Origin: UBA6168 sp041741095 | GTDB lineage: Bacteria > Bacteroidota > Bacteroidia > Chitinophagales > Saprospiraceae | Length of the DNA: 64,000 nucleotides | Direction of reading: 5' to 3' | Assembly: GCA_041741095.1 (NCBI GenBank) | Contig: JBGSKQ010000099.1 | Coordinates: forward strand, 1-64,000 | Shown: positions 32,519 to 41,513 of the stretch, one piece after another | How the letters are laid out: every line of letters starts with the position of its first letter | Position numbering within the stretch: the stretch's first letter is position 1 | The notes under the pieces: generated by a model | What the model was told of the DNA's origin: nothing | The model's input: the letters and a program-made list of their open reading frames with translations, nothing else | Databases searched by the model: none | Translations under genes and position numbers: made by a program

Positions 32519-33853
32519 CTAAACTGTTTTCCCCTTCAACAAAAACTCAGGCTGAGCCGATGGCTCAGCCTCCCACTTGCTTTTTTTCCCAAAATAAAAT
32601 AAGGCTCCCAGCATCAACAGGCTGCCGCCAATGGCCAGCAGGTAGCTCGCCCCGCCAAAAAACTCCAACCAAGTAAGCGCAGCCTGTCCCATATCTTTCC
32701 ACAGCAGCACGGCCACCGAGCATAGGTAGCCGAAGGCGTCTGCCACATAAATGAGGAAGCCCGCATTGCTCTTGTAACGAAATGCTGCGATCATCCTGTC
32801 GAACAAGATGCAGTTGAAAGGCACATAGGCAATGTACAAGCCCAGCCCAACCAGCACCATCCACAGCGCCCCGTTCATGGCATGGGCGTGGAAGAGCAGC
32901 GTACTGGTCCCGATCAGCAGCGCCCCGCCGAGCACCAGCCAAAAATAAACTTGCAAAGCCCTTGCATTGTCTTTGATAAACATCGTGCTGCCCATCATGG
33001 CCAATACAAAAACTGCGATAGGGATTTCCGATATGGTGAAAATGTAGGGCGCGCCACCAAAACCCAGTGCCGACCAGATTTCGGCAGCGAAATTGTCGCG
33101 CACGTCGCGATAGGCCGTGAGCAGCATGTAAAAAGCGATGAGCAGCACCAGCCCAGGCGCAAAACGGCGGAACAGGGCCTTGCGCTCGGCCCCGCTCATG
33201 GGCGTTCGCTCCGTGCGCAGTGCGATGTCCTCGACAGTGGGCGGCGGTATTTGTTCCAACAAAAAAGCAAAGGCCAGCAAGGGCAGCACAAATAGCATCC
33301 CCGTGACCGCAGGCATCCAAAATTCGCTGACGCCCATGTTCAGCATCAGCCATAGGCCCACCGATTTCACCGCCCCGGAGGAGACGATGAAACTGGCGCT
33401 CAGTCCCGCCCCCAAAATCTCCGAGGTACGCCGCCCCTCCAAATAGCTGAACACGATGCCCCAGATCATGCCCAAAGGCAGGCCATTGAAAAACAGCAGG
33501 AACACGTTCCACGGCGGCGGGACCAGGGCAAATAGCACCAGTGCCAATTCCGCCAGCAATATCAGCCCAACTAGCAGAATTGCCCGCCCCGCCTGCTTCA
33601 TCTCTGATATGACCTTGATGCCCCAAAACTTGGACACCGCATATCCCAGCACCTGCAAAATGACGAGGGCGCTCTTGTAGGCCAGTTCATTGCCCCAAAA
33701 GCCCACGTCGCCGAAAGTGGCCACCGTGAAGGGCTTGCGGAAGGCGTACATGCAGAAGTAGGCCCCAAAGGCAGCGGTGGTGGCATACAGGGAAAACAGG
33801 ATAGGGCCGGCCCCGGCAAGGCGGTGTTTGAGCATGACGGATTTTTCGGCCAA
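32519..33853 (-). CDS. DUF5690-family MFS-like transporter
   Basis: 444 residues with about 12 spans. The N-terminus YATTAAFGAYFCMYAFRKPF resembles organophosphate:phosphate antiporters of the major facilitator type, and the whole fits DUF5690. In other Bacteroidota I recall this family next to phosphonate-degradation genes. Here a PhnZ-like gene diverges from it 157 bp away, suggesting uptake of a phosphonate or organophosphate (inference). Confidence 0.75.
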   Translation of the reverse strand: MAEKSVMLKHRLAGAGPILFSLYATTAAFGAYFCMYAFRKPFTVATFGDVGFWGNELAYKSALVILQVLGYAVSKFWGIKVISEMKQAGRAILLVGLILLAELALVLFALVPPPWNVFLLFFNGLPLGMIWGIVFSYLEGRRTSEILGAGLSASFIVSSGAVKSVGLWLMLNMGVSEFWMPAVTGMLFVLPLLAFAFLLEQIPPPTVEDIALRTERTPMSGAERKALFRRFAPGLVLLIAFYMLLTAYRDVRDNFAAEIWSALGFGGAPYIFTISEIPIAVFVLAMMGSTMFIKDNARALQVYFWLVLGGALLIGTSTLLFHAHAMNGALWMVLVGLGLYIAYVPFNCILFDRMIAAFRYKSNAGFLIYVADAFGYLCSVAVLLWKDMGQAALTWLEFFGGASYLLAIGGSLLMLGALFYFGKKSKWEAEPSAQPEFLLKGKTV

Positions 33854-34010
33854 GCTATCGGCGGGGCATGTGGAGGGGGTTAAACGGGGGTTATGTTTGG
33901 GTTAAGGATTATCGCTTGCAAAGCTTGTTTTAACTCTCCATTACCTTTATGTAAAAGGCTTTGTACCCGAATGGCTTCGCTTAATTTCGGCTGTTAAATC
34001 GCTTTATAAT

Positions 34011-34577
34011 ATGGAACTAATACATCCCGCTCACGAAATCCTCCACCTTTTCCGCCAACATGGCCACATCGAGTATGGTGAGCGTTGCACTCAGCTTTCC
34101 CACGCCGTGCAGGCAGGTTTGATTGCGAAGAAAAAAGGCTACAACGACGAGCTTATCCTGGCCGCCTTTCTCCACGATATCGGCCATTTATACCCGCTGG
34201 AATTTGGCCAAACTGCCTTTCAAACAATGGGCAGTTTCGGCATGGAAGCCCACGACCGCTGGGGCGAGGAGTGCCTGTGCAAATGGGGATTTTCGGATCG
34301 CATTATCGCCACCGTAAAAAACCATGTAGCCGCCAAACGCTACCTCTGCCTGGCCGATGCCCACTATTACGGCCAACTCTCGGAGGCCAGCAAGGAAACG
34401 CTGCGCTACCAGGGCGGCCCGATGACGGAAGAGGAGGCAAGGGCTTTTGAAAAAGACCCTTTTTTCGATGATTCTATCTTAATCAGGCTTGTGGACGACG
34501 AGGCAAAGGCGGTGGATTTTGAAGTGACGGAGGGGCACTATGGGTATTTTAGGGAATTACTCGACCGCATCGCCTAA
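34011..34577 (+). CDS. PhnZ-like HD-domain diiron oxygenase (phosphonate degradation)
   Basis: 188 residues. All six metal ligands known for the mixed-valent diiron enzyme PhnZ are at matching spacing: H31, H55-D56 (FLHDIGH), H81 (AHDRWG), H105 (VKNHVAAKRY) and D162 (RLVDDEAK). The substrate-gating segment YGE (22-24) is also present. PhnZ and TmpB cleave the C-P bond of 1-hydroxyphosphonates to release phosphate. The usual partner hydroxylase (PhnY/TmpA-like dioxygenase) is not in the window. The gene diverges from a DUF5690 transporter. Confidence 0.85.
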   Translation: MELIHPAHEILHLFRQHGHIEYGERCTQLSHAVQAGLIAKKKGYNDELILAAFLHDIGHLYPLEFGQTAFQTMGSFGMEAHDRWGEECLCKWGFSDRIIATVKNHVAAKRYLCLADAHYYGQLSEASKETLRYQGGPMTEEEARAFEKDPFFDDSILIRLVDDEAKAVDFEVTEGHYGYFRELLDRIA

Positions 34578-34581
34578 GGCC

Positions 34582-34613
34582 TTTGCATTGGTAAAATAAG
34601 TTGTGTAGCTTTG
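34582..34613 (+). promoter_or_regulatory. Candidate promoter TTTG-N20-TAGCTTTG
   Basis: TTTG at 34582-34585 and TAGCTTTG at 34606-34613 are spaced 20 bp, a close match to the Bacteroidota consensus. Start of the next gene lies 28 bp downstream. Confidence 0.55.
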
Positions 34614-34641
34614 TTAACTCCAAACAAACAGCCAACTTACT

Positions 34642-35130
34642 ATGAGTTTACGTTTTGATCAAAACGGATTTTTGGAACCCTATACTTCGATTCCTGTTGA
34701 ATATTCCTTATTTGAAAAGACGTTTTTTTCAAATTTTGAAAACTCTGCAACAAGAGGCAAAATTCTTGAACAGTATTTGAAATACAATGAAGATTTCAAG
34801 CGTGAAGTTCTACCAGGCTTCAAACAGTGGGTAAATGGCAGTTTTGTAACAAAAAAGTTAAACCCAAGAGACTTGGATATCGTTACGTTTATTCCACATG
34901 AGCTTTACGAACAGCGAAAAAAGTTGATCGAGGCAAAATTTACAATGGAAGGAGCTATAAAGCATTACGGTTGCATTGATGCCCGTACCTTAAAAACTTA
35001 CCTCGAAGAACACCGATTACGATTTTTGACCGACAGCGACATTGTCTATTGGTTGAATAATTTTACCAAAACAACAATGAACAAAGCGAAAAAAAGAAAT
35101 CGAAAAGGTTTTATAGAATTAAATTTTTGA
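34642..35130 (+). CDS. DUF6932-like nucleotidyltransferase-fold protein
   Basis: 162 residues. The core WVNGSFVTKKLNPRDLDIV has the Gly-Ser and Asp-x-Asp elements of minimal nucleotidyltransferases, arranged as in the DUF6932 family. Proteins of this fold act as toxins, antitoxins or tailoring enzymes; which applies is unknown. The gene is visibly more AT-rich than its neighbours and is followed 3 bp later by a small helical protein, so a two-gene toxin-antitoxin or defence-like module is possible. Confidence 0.65.
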   Translation: MSLRFDQNGFLEPYTSIPVEYSLFEKTFFSNFENSATRGKILEQYLKYNEDFKREVLPGFKQWVNGSFVTKKLNPRDLDIVTFIPHELYEQRKKLIEAKFTMEGAIKHYGCIDARTLKTYLEEHRLRFLTDSDIVYWLNNFTKTTMNKAKKRNRKGFIELNF

Positions 35131-35133
35131 GTT

Positions 35134-35430
35134 ATGGCACATCATGAAGAGGTCAGTCCTAACATTCGAATAGCCGATATTTTGGAACAATTGGAAGAGT
35201 TGAATAAAATGATTGCCTTTCATAAAAACAACTCTCCTGATGATTCGATGCTTAAGCAATACCAATATATGCAGAAACAGTTTATGGAAGAATTGACTGT
35301 TTTATTGAAAAAGTACAACGTTCAGATTTCGCAAACTAGGCAAATTGCAGGAAAGACGGATAAAACTAAGATAGGGGTAAATCCTAAGAAAATGGCGACC
35401 CCTGCCAGCCAATCTTCATCTAAAAGCTAA
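35134..35430 (+). CDS. Small helical protein, partner of the nucleotidyltransferase-like gene
   Basis: 98 residues. Residues about 10-70 are predicted coiled-coil/helical (ILEQLEELNKMIAFHKNN, YMQKQFMEELTVLLKKY), and the tail is Lys/Ser/Thr-rich. No family recognised. The 3-bp spacing implies co-translation with the upstream gene, and AT-richness is shared. Confidence 0.6.
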   Translation: MAHHEEVSPNIRIADILEQLEELNKMIAFHKNNSPDDSMLKQYQYMQKQFMEELTVLLKKYNVQISQTRQIAGKTDKTKIGVNPKKMATPASQSSSKS

Positions 35431-35456
35431 TCATTTAAAATTCATTTTCTACGATA

Positions 35457-35487
35457 AAGCCTGCCCGATAATACACCGGGCAGGCTT
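35457..35487. terminator. Bidirectional hairpin terminator
   Basis: AAGCCTGCCCG (35457-35467) and CGGGCAGGCTT (35477-35487) form a perfect 11-bp stem between two convergent genes. The plus side continues into CATTTGGTTTTT. Confidence 0.7.
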
Positions 35488-35510
35488 GCTCATTTGGTTT
35501 TTAAGGCTTG

Positions 35511-37001
35511 TTATTTTATCAACCACATATCAGCGTTGATATCGTCGTTGCCATATTGACGGGAAACAGCCTCGTTGTAATTCGTCTCGTTCGTCGTGCG
35601 CTCAGAGGCTGGGTACTGGAAGCGCTTGGGGATGCGGCCACCATTGCCCGTGCCAATGCCAGTGTCGAAGGCGGGAACCCCCGTGCGGCGCCAGTTGTAG
35701 AATGCTTCCCAACCACTGTTTTGGAAGAAGGCAAGGTATTTTTGCAACAAGATTTGCTCCAGGCCCCCGGCATTGTTGCCTTTGTAGGCTACTTCCGTTT
35801 GTGCCAAATAATCGGCCACATCGGTGATGCCGTAGAAATTCATGCAGGCAGTGATGCCCTTCACGTACCACTCACCCGCATCGCCCGAAACCCAACCGCG
35901 GTTGATGGCCTCGGCGATGTTGAAGCACAATTCGGGATAGCCTATCTGGATGCAAGGCTCTGGCCCGGCAAAGGTGCTGTAATAGCGTGCCTGGTTGATG
36001 GCGCTGTATTCGCCGTTGCCCATTTTGGCGGTCATATCGTCGAGGCTCTCGCCTGCGGGGGCGCCCACGTAGGCTTCAAAGTCGCTGGGCGTATAGCCCT
36101 GATCCAGGAGCGCCGGGGCCGGGTCGGCCACGATGAAGGTGCGTGGATCTTTCAGCGAAGTTAGCTTGCCCAGGTAGGTGTTGCTGTGGTTGTAGCGGTT
36201 GGCGTCGAAACCCTTGTTGCCAGGATTGAGTGGGTAAAAATTCGCCGTGCTGTTGTACTGGAACTGCATGTTGTCGTGCGGCCCTTCCATGATGGGGTAT
36301 TTACTTGGGTTGCTCAGCACATCGTTGAAACGGCCTTTTACGTTCAGGTCACTGTCATCGGCGTGTTTGCTCAGGTGGATGAGTATCCGCAATTTATAAG
36401 TGTTTACCACTTTTTGCCATTTGGACAAATCGTTGCCCAGATAAAAATCGCCCTGCAAGCTGTTGTCGTTTTTGCCAATCAGTGTGGCCATCATATCATT
36501 GGCTTCTTCCAGCAGGGTCAGCGATTGCTTGAAAACCTCTTTTTGCCCATCATAGCTTGGTGTCGAGTTTTCCAGCCCCAGCAAGGATTCCGTCATCGGC
36601 ACATCTCCGAATTTCATGCTCATGCGGATTTGGAAATAAGCCTTAAAAAATTTGGCCATAGCAGCATAGGCATTCGTTTCTGAACCGGCCAGTTTGGTGG
36701 CTTCCTCTTCCATCAGCTTCACGTTGTTCAAGGTATAAAAGTCAAAATCGCTGGTCGTCCAGTTGTATTCGTTCGTGCCGTAATAGTTGTAGTTGCAGCA
36801 GTGGAACTGGCAGTAGCGCATCACGATATTGCCGTTCCAACTGTCGTCGAACATATCGTACAGCACGCCCTGGAAAATGAGCGAAGGCGGTGCCGAGGTA
36901 GGCTGGTTTGGGTTGATCTGTAGTTCCTCATAGCTTTTTTCACAGGCCGTGGTGCCCAATACGAGGAAGGTGATGATGGTTAGATATTTTATGAATTTCA
37001 T
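35511..37001 (-). CDS. SusD/RagB-family outer-membrane lipoprotein
   Basis: 496 residues. A lipoprotein signal ends in the lipobox LGTTACEKS, with the acylated Cys near residue 20. The body matches the SusD-like_2 type: an early NPNQPTSAPPSLIF segment and TPR-like helices (AYAAMAKFFKAYFQIRMSMK, GDVPMTESLLG). It caps a SusC barrel and captures substrate at the cell surface. It follows susC by 86 bp, the gap being filled with TCATT-type repeats. Substrate unknown; see the phosphonate finding. Confidence 0.92.
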   Translation of the reverse strand: MKFIKYLTIITFLVLGTTACEKSYEELQINPNQPTSAPPSLIFQGVLYDMFDDSWNGNIVMRYCQFHCCNYNYYGTNEYNWTTSDFDFYTLNNVKLMEEEATKLAGSETNAYAAMAKFFKAYFQIRMSMKFGDVPMTESLLGLENSTPSYDGQKEVFKQSLTLLEEANDMMATLIGKNDNSLQGDFYLGNDLSKWQKVVNTYKLRILIHLSKHADDSDLNVKGRFNDVLSNPSKYPIMEGPHDNMQFQYNSTANFYPLNPGNKGFDANRYNHSNTYLGKLTSLKDPRTFIVADPAPALLDQGYTPSDFEAYVGAPAGESLDDMTAKMGNGEYSAINQARYYSTFAGPEPCIQIGYPELCFNIAEAINRGWVSGDAGEWYVKGITACMNFYGITDVADYLAQTEVAYKGNNAGGLEQILLQKYLAFFQNSGWEAFYNWRRTGVPAFDTGIGTGNGGRIPKRFQYPASERTTNETNYNEAVSRQYGNDDINADMWLIK

Positions 37002-37007
37002 AATTGA

Positions 37008-37083
37008 TGGTCATTGGCCATTAGTCATTTGTCATTAATCATTGAACGTGAGGCTCAATGGCTAATGACCAATGACTAATGAC
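37008..37083. repeat. TCATTRG-type repeats between susC and susD
   Basis: The left half carries the units in one orientation (GGTCATTGGCCATTAGTCAT...) and the right half in the other (...GGCTAATGACCAATGACTAA). A hairpin could form between the two genes. This lies directly ahead of the susD start and could adjust susD output relative to susC. Confidence 0.65.
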
Positions 37084-37087
37084 GGAT

Positions 37088-40000
37088 TTAGAATATAAAA
37101 TTCAAATTGATCCCAAACCTCCGTAGGGTAGGGGACTGCAAGTCGGAATAGCCCTGTACGCTGCCGGGTTCGGTGGTGCCGGTGAATTGCTCCACGTCCA
37201 CATTTTTCTTTTCGGCAAAATAAAGCAGGTTGCGGCCCACCAATGAGATGCTCGCTCCGTGGATGAAATTGCCCTTGAACTTCTCGGCTGGGAAGGTATA
37301 GGTCAGCGTCACTTCGCGCAGCTTGGCGAAGGTGCGGCTCATCAGGTTGGCCTCTTCGTTGGCGTAGTAGCGGCTGATCCAGTCCTGTAAGTAGGTAGGC
37401 GTTGTGTTTGGCGCAAATTCCATTTCGTCGTAGTTGGTAATGTTGCCGTCCACGTCGTACTCTGGGGCCACGCCATTGGAGATGACCACGCCTTCGCCCA
37501 CCCAGGTTTGGTTGCCGAGGTAATCCTGATAGCGTGCGTCGCCCATGCCCTGGCCGTTGGCGTCTTTGATATTGTTTAAAACAGTCTCTTCGTGGCGGCC
37601 ACCGCGGAAGGTCTGGCGCTGGATGTAGTTGATGAGGGTACCGCCCACCCAGCCGTCGAACTGGAAGCCGAGGCCAAAGTTTTTGTAAGTCAGTTGGTTG
37701 TAAATGCCCCAGGTCCAGTCGGGGTTGGTATAGCCGAGGAAACGGTTGACCGGGTTGCGGAAGGGGCGGCCCCCTGCGTCGTTGATGAGCTGGCCGTCCG
37801 GCGTTTTTACAAACTCGCCTGCGTAATAGGCATCAATGCGGTCGCCAACTTCGAGGAACTGGCCAAGCTTATCCACACCTGGGTAAATTTCATCCAGTGT
37901 TTCGCGCCAGGTGCTCCAGTTTACGGAAGTGTTCCACCCAAAATTCTTTCCTTTTACGATGGTAGCGTTGGCCACGATTTCCAAACCTTTTTTGCGGGTG
38001 GTGATGCCGTTTTCAACTGCCGAGCCATAACCGGAAGCTTCGGACAAGGGCAGGTTGAAGATTTTCGGGCCGTCGGTCGTGTTGAAGTAGGTCACGTCAA
38101 AACCCAGGCGGTTGTGAAAGAAGCGGACGTCCAAACCAGTTTCAAAGGCCGTGGAAGAGCTGGGCTCCAGGTTCGGGTTCACGATGGTCGTTGGCGAGTA
38201 GGCCGACGGCTGGTTGTTGTAGGGGAAACCGATTTCGTAGTTGCTGGCGTTCACGTAGCTGGGGCCTTCGTAGGGGGTGTAATAGTCGCCACCATAGTCG
38301 AGCACATCGCGGCCAGCCAGCAGGTAGGCCGGGCCGATGGTGGAACGGGTTAGGCCGCTGCCCACCACAGCAAAGCTGCCCCGCACTTTCAGGAAGGTCA
38401 TAAAATCGGGCAATTTCACCATTTCCGAAATCTGGGCGCTCAAAGATGCGGACGGATAGAAGTAACCATTGTTGGAAACAGGCAGCGTAGAGTTTTTGTC
38501 CCAACGGCCAGTGAGCGCAAGGGTCAGGTAGCGGTTGTAGGTGATGTCGGCAAAGCCGTAGGCGCTCAGCACCCGCATGTCGGCGCTGTAGTTGAACACC
38601 TGGCGGGGGTTGAGGGAGTTGTTCAGGTTGTACCAGCCCGGCACGTTGAGGTAGTCGGTCGTTGCGAAGCTGGAATTGAAGGAAAATGTACGGATGTTGC
38701 CGCCCAAAGAAGCGTTCACGTTCCAACTGCTGCCCAGATCCTGGTCAAGCGAAAGCATGAGGTCGGTGTTGTTTTCAAACAGGTTGCGGCGGTCTTCGCG
38801 GTAGTCGCCCTTGGCCTGCTCACGGCCATACACGGTGCCGGAGTAGGGGAATTTTTCATCCCTGAACAGGTCGTAGCTTGTCACCTGGGTGCGGCCCAAT
38901 AGCTTCAAGTTGTCGGTAAAGCTGTAAGTGAGCGAGGTGTAGCCATACACGTCCGTTTTGTGGTGGCCGCGCAGCCATTCCTCAGCCATGAACCAGGGAT
39001 TGTTGTAGCGGGTATAGTCGGCATAGATCTGCTGGATGCCCTCCTTGCCCGGCTGCCAATAGTTTTTCATATCGTCAATGTCCCAGTCGGCACCGCCCCA
39101 GATGATGATGTTGTAGATCATGGAGTTGGGGCCATAGACCACATCGGGAAAGTTGTCGGTAAACTGGCGGTTGTAGTTGACGGCGCTTTCAAAGCGGAGT
39201 TTTTTGTTGAAATTGTAGCCCGCCGTCATGTTGAAATTGCCCGTGTTCAATTGTGAATTTGGCACAATGCCCTGCTGGTAGGTATAAGTACCGGAAAAGC
39301 GCACGTCGAAGTTTTCGCCGCCTGCCGACACGGCCAGGTTGGTCGTTTGCAACAGGCCGGGGCGGAGGAAGCGCTCCAGGTTGTTCTCGCCCCTGGCCGT
39401 CCAGGGTGTCGGTTTGATGTTGCCAGTATAGGTAGCGCCATTGGCCAGGGTCGTCGTGTATTCCTGGTCGGGCGTGTATTCGCCGTCGTATTGCGGTATC
39501 AATTGCCCCTCGAATTTTGGCCCCCAAATATCATAGTCCGAGTCGTAGAGGCCGCCGCCCTTGCCGTCGGCGAAGGCATAGCGGCCGTGGTCGCCGGGGC
39601 CGTATTCGTATTGCACTTTAGGGATGGTCAAAAAGCCGGACTCGATCATCGTGGAGTTGTTCAGTTCCACCTGAAAACCCCTGCGCCCGGCAGTGCCCCG
39701 TTTGGTGGTAATCTGGATGGCGCCGTACTGGCCACGGGAGCCGTAGAGTGCAGAGGCGTTGGGGCCTTTCAGCACCGTGATGGTCTCGATGTCGTCCGGG
39801 TTGATGTTCCAGGTGTCCGACTGGATGGGTATGCCGTCCACCACATAAAGGGGTTTGTCGCCGCGGAGCAGCACCGATGGGCCGCCCAGGAGTTCGGCGG
39901 AAGAGCCGACGGTGAGGCCGGCCACCTTGCCCGTCAGGGAGTTGATGGGGTTTGGCTCACGGGCTTTTACAAGGGAAGCGCCATCCACATCCTGTACGGA

Positions 40001-40396
40001 ATAACCGACCCTGGCCTTTTCCTTTTCGATGCCCAGGGCGGTGACGACGATTTCAGAGAGTTGCTGCGCATTTTCGAGCAGCATGATATTTACCACATTC
40101 GTATTGGTCACTGCGACCAACTGGCCTTCATAGCCAATGTAGGATACTTCGAGTTCCTGGCTGCCATCCGGCATCCTGATTTCAAACTTGCCGTCCGCTT
40201 CGCTGATAGTACCAACATTTGTACCTTTCACCATAATAGTAGCGCCGGGAACGGGTTCATTGGTCTTGGAATCCCTGACAGTTCCGGTAATGGTTTTTTG
40301 GGCAAACAGACCAGGAAGCGAGCAGAAAAATGTCAACAACATGACGCCTGCCCATTTCCAAGCCTGTTGGCTTGTAACGAGTGAGTTTCGTTTCAT
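37088..40396 (-). CDS. SusC/RagA-family TonB-dependent outer-membrane transporter
   Basis: 1102 residues. After a signal peptide (MLLTFFCSLPGLFAQ) comes a carboxypeptidase-regulatory-like domain (ITGTVRDSKTNEPVPGATI, about 34-110). A TonB-box-like stretch precedes the plug (LSEIVVTALGIEKEKARVGY; VLKGPNASALYGSRGQYGAI), followed by a 22-strand barrel ending RRFGINLNFIF. With SusD it imports ligands too large for porins, powered by TonB. Its mRNA leader contains a strong hairpin (40431-40458). Confidence 0.95.
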   Translation of the reverse strand: MKRNSLVTSQQAWKWAGVMLLTFFCSLPGLFAQKTITGTVRDSKTNEPVPGATIMVKGTNVGTISEADGKFEIRMPDGSQELEVSYIGYEGQLVAVTNTNVVNIMLLENAQQLSEIVVTALGIEKEKARVGYSVQDVDGASLVKAREPNPINSLTGKVAGLTVGSSAELLGGPSVLLRGDKPLYVVDGIPIQSDTWNINPDDIETITVLKGPNASALYGSRGQYGAIQITTKRGTAGRRGFQVELNNSTMIESGFLTIPKVQYEYGPGDHGRYAFADGKGGGLYDSDYDIWGPKFEGQLIPQYDGEYTPDQEYTTTLANGATYTGNIKPTPWTARGENNLERFLRPGLLQTTNLAVSAGGENFDVRFSGTYTYQQGIVPNSQLNTGNFNMTAGYNFNKKLRFESAVNYNRQFTDNFPDVVYGPNSMIYNIIIWGGADWDIDDMKNYWQPGKEGIQQIYADYTRYNNPWFMAEEWLRGHHKTDVYGYTSLTYSFTDNLKLLGRTQVTSYDLFRDEKFPYSGTVYGREQAKGDYREDRRNLFENNTDLMLSLDQDLGSSWNVNASLGGNIRTFSFNSSFATTDYLNVPGWYNLNNSLNPRQVFNYSADMRVLSAYGFADITYNRYLTLALTGRWDKNSTLPVSNNGYFYPSASLSAQISEMVKLPDFMTFLKVRGSFAVVGSGLTRSTIGPAYLLAGRDVLDYGGDYYTPYEGPSYVNASNYEIGFPYNNQPSAYSPTTIVNPNLEPSSSTAFETGLDVRFFHNRLGFDVTYFNTTDGPKIFNLPLSEASGYGSAVENGITTRKKGLEIVANATIVKGKNFGWNTSVNWSTWRETLDEIYPGVDKLGQFLEVGDRIDAYYAGEFVKTPDGQLINDAGGRPFRNPVNRFLGYTNPDWTWGIYNQLTYKNFGLGFQFDGWVGGTLINYIQRQTFRGGRHEETVLNNIKDANGQGMGDARYQDYLGNQTWVGEGVVISNGVAPEYDVDGNITNYDEMEFAPNTTPTYLQDWISRYYANEEANLMSRTFAKLREVTLTYTFPAEKFKGNFIHGASISLVGRNLLYFAEKKNVDVEQFTGTTEPGSVQGYSDLQSPTLRRFGINLNFIF

Positions 40397-40430
40397 AATT
40401 TAGTGAAGTTTAATTAAACAATACCTTTTA

Positions 40431-40464
40431 GGCCGATCCAATTGCAGTTGGGTCGGCCTTTTTT
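40431..40464 (+). terminator. Hairpin plus T-run opposing the susC leader
   Basis: GGCCGATCCAA (40431-40441) pairs with TTGGGTCGGCC (40448-40458) and is followed by TTTTTT on the plus strand. No plus-strand gene precedes it, so it would end an antisense transcript. On the susC message it would instead be a leader hairpin 35-66 nt before the start. Confidence 0.5.
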
Positions 40465-40589
40465 CGCCGCAAAGATTGGAGCAAGGAATGCAGTGTAGTT
40501 GGCAGGAAGTATTTAAGTTAGCATGAAGTTTTTGTAAAAAACCACGGCAGTAAAGCGCCTGTAAATACAATTTTATATTAACAATCGCA

Positions 40590-40931
40590 TTATAGGCTCC
40601 CTCTGAATTTTTTGGGCAAGGTGCCCAATATCAGCGCATAAGATTGCCTGATATATTTTTCCAAATCGTCTTTATATAATAGCCCAATATCCGTACACAT
40701 AATCCATTTATTGCGGGCCATATATGGCGCAGGAATAAAACCTTCCCGCTCCTGCAAATCGGCAAAATCCTCGTCGCTGCACTTGAAAGAGCAAGTAACA
40801 GGCACATGATCCTGCCCCAGCCAAAGAAAGGATTTGCCACCAATGTTGTAGGTCAGGTGGTCTTCTATTTTGATAATGGCCGTAGCGCCCGGCAGTGCTT
40901 CACAAAAAGCGATAAGGGTGTCGAGTGTCAT
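40590..40931 (-). CDS. MmcQ/YjbR-family protein
   Basis: 113 residues. It matches the small MmcQ/YjbR (CyaY-like fold) family by LIAFCEALPGATAIIKIEDH, KCSDEDFADLQEREGF and PAPYMARNKWI. The family is often called DNA-binding, but its cellular function is unclear. Confidence 0.85.
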   Translation of the reverse strand: MTLDTLIAFCEALPGATAIIKIEDHLTYNIGGKSFLWLGQDHVPVTCSFKCSDEDFADLQEREGFIPAPYMARNKWIMCTDIGLLYKDDLEKYIRQSYALILGTLPKKFRGSL

Positions 40932-40943
40932 AATGTATTAATT

Positions 40944-40983
40944 GGCTGTTGAAAAAGTGCCATGATATACTTTTTCAACAGCC
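40944..40983. repeat. Palindrome with 15-bp arms
   Basis: GGCTGTTGAAAAAGT (40944-40958) and ACTTTTTCAACAGCC (40969-40983) are perfectly complementary, with a 10-base loop. It sits between two minus-strand genes, just upstream of the MmcQ-like start. No T-run follows. Confidence 0.7.
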
Positions 40984-41066
40984 ATATATGAGGACTATTT
41001 TTCGAAAATATATTGGCGTAGCGTATGAATTTATAGTAAATTCTCTTGCGCCATTTTTACATGCAA

Positions 41067-41462
41067 TTATTTCGCCCGCACCCGGTTGTTCCTGGGGTTG
41101 TGTTCCAGTTCCACCAGGCCCAGTTCTTCGAGCAGCGGCGGCACGTACATGCCGAAGCGGCCACGGAAGCCTTTTTTTAGGCCATACCATCCGCCGAGGG
41201 GGTTCTCCGGGGAGCGGCCCCATGCCTCCACCGTGCCGGGTTTTGCTTCCTTTTGCTCGTCGGCGGCGCCGAGGTCCATCCAGTCGCCGTGGGCTTTCAG
41301 CATGGCCACGGTGTCTTCGATGCAGCGCTGGTCGTAGTGCAAAATCGTGGAGCCAACCTTGCAGACGATGATGCTTTTTTCATTGTCCCGCCACATTTGG
41401 TACTCGGCGGTGCCGGGGGCTGTTTTGAGTTGCCAAGGGTTTTCTTTTGTTCCTTTTTCCAT
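41067..41462 (-). CDS. Conserved small protein of unknown function
   Basis: 131 residues, rich in Trp and Gly. Conserved-looking blocks are GTKENPWQLKTAPGTAEYQM, RCIEDTVAMLKAHGDWMDLG and WGRSPENPLGGWYGLKKGFR. I recognise it as a widespread uncharacterised (DUF) family without recalling its number. No signal peptide; presumably cytoplasmic. Confidence 0.7.
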   Translation of the reverse strand: MEKGTKENPWQLKTAPGTAEYQMWRDNEKSIIVCKVGSTILHYDQRCIEDTVAMLKAHGDWMDLGAADEQKEAKPGTVEAWGRSPENPLGGWYGLKKGFRGRFGMYVPPLLEELGLVELEHNPRNNRVRAK

Positions 41463-41513
41463 GAGTCTTGATAATTAACGATGAACTATGAATGATGAAC
41501 GGGGTTTAGAATA

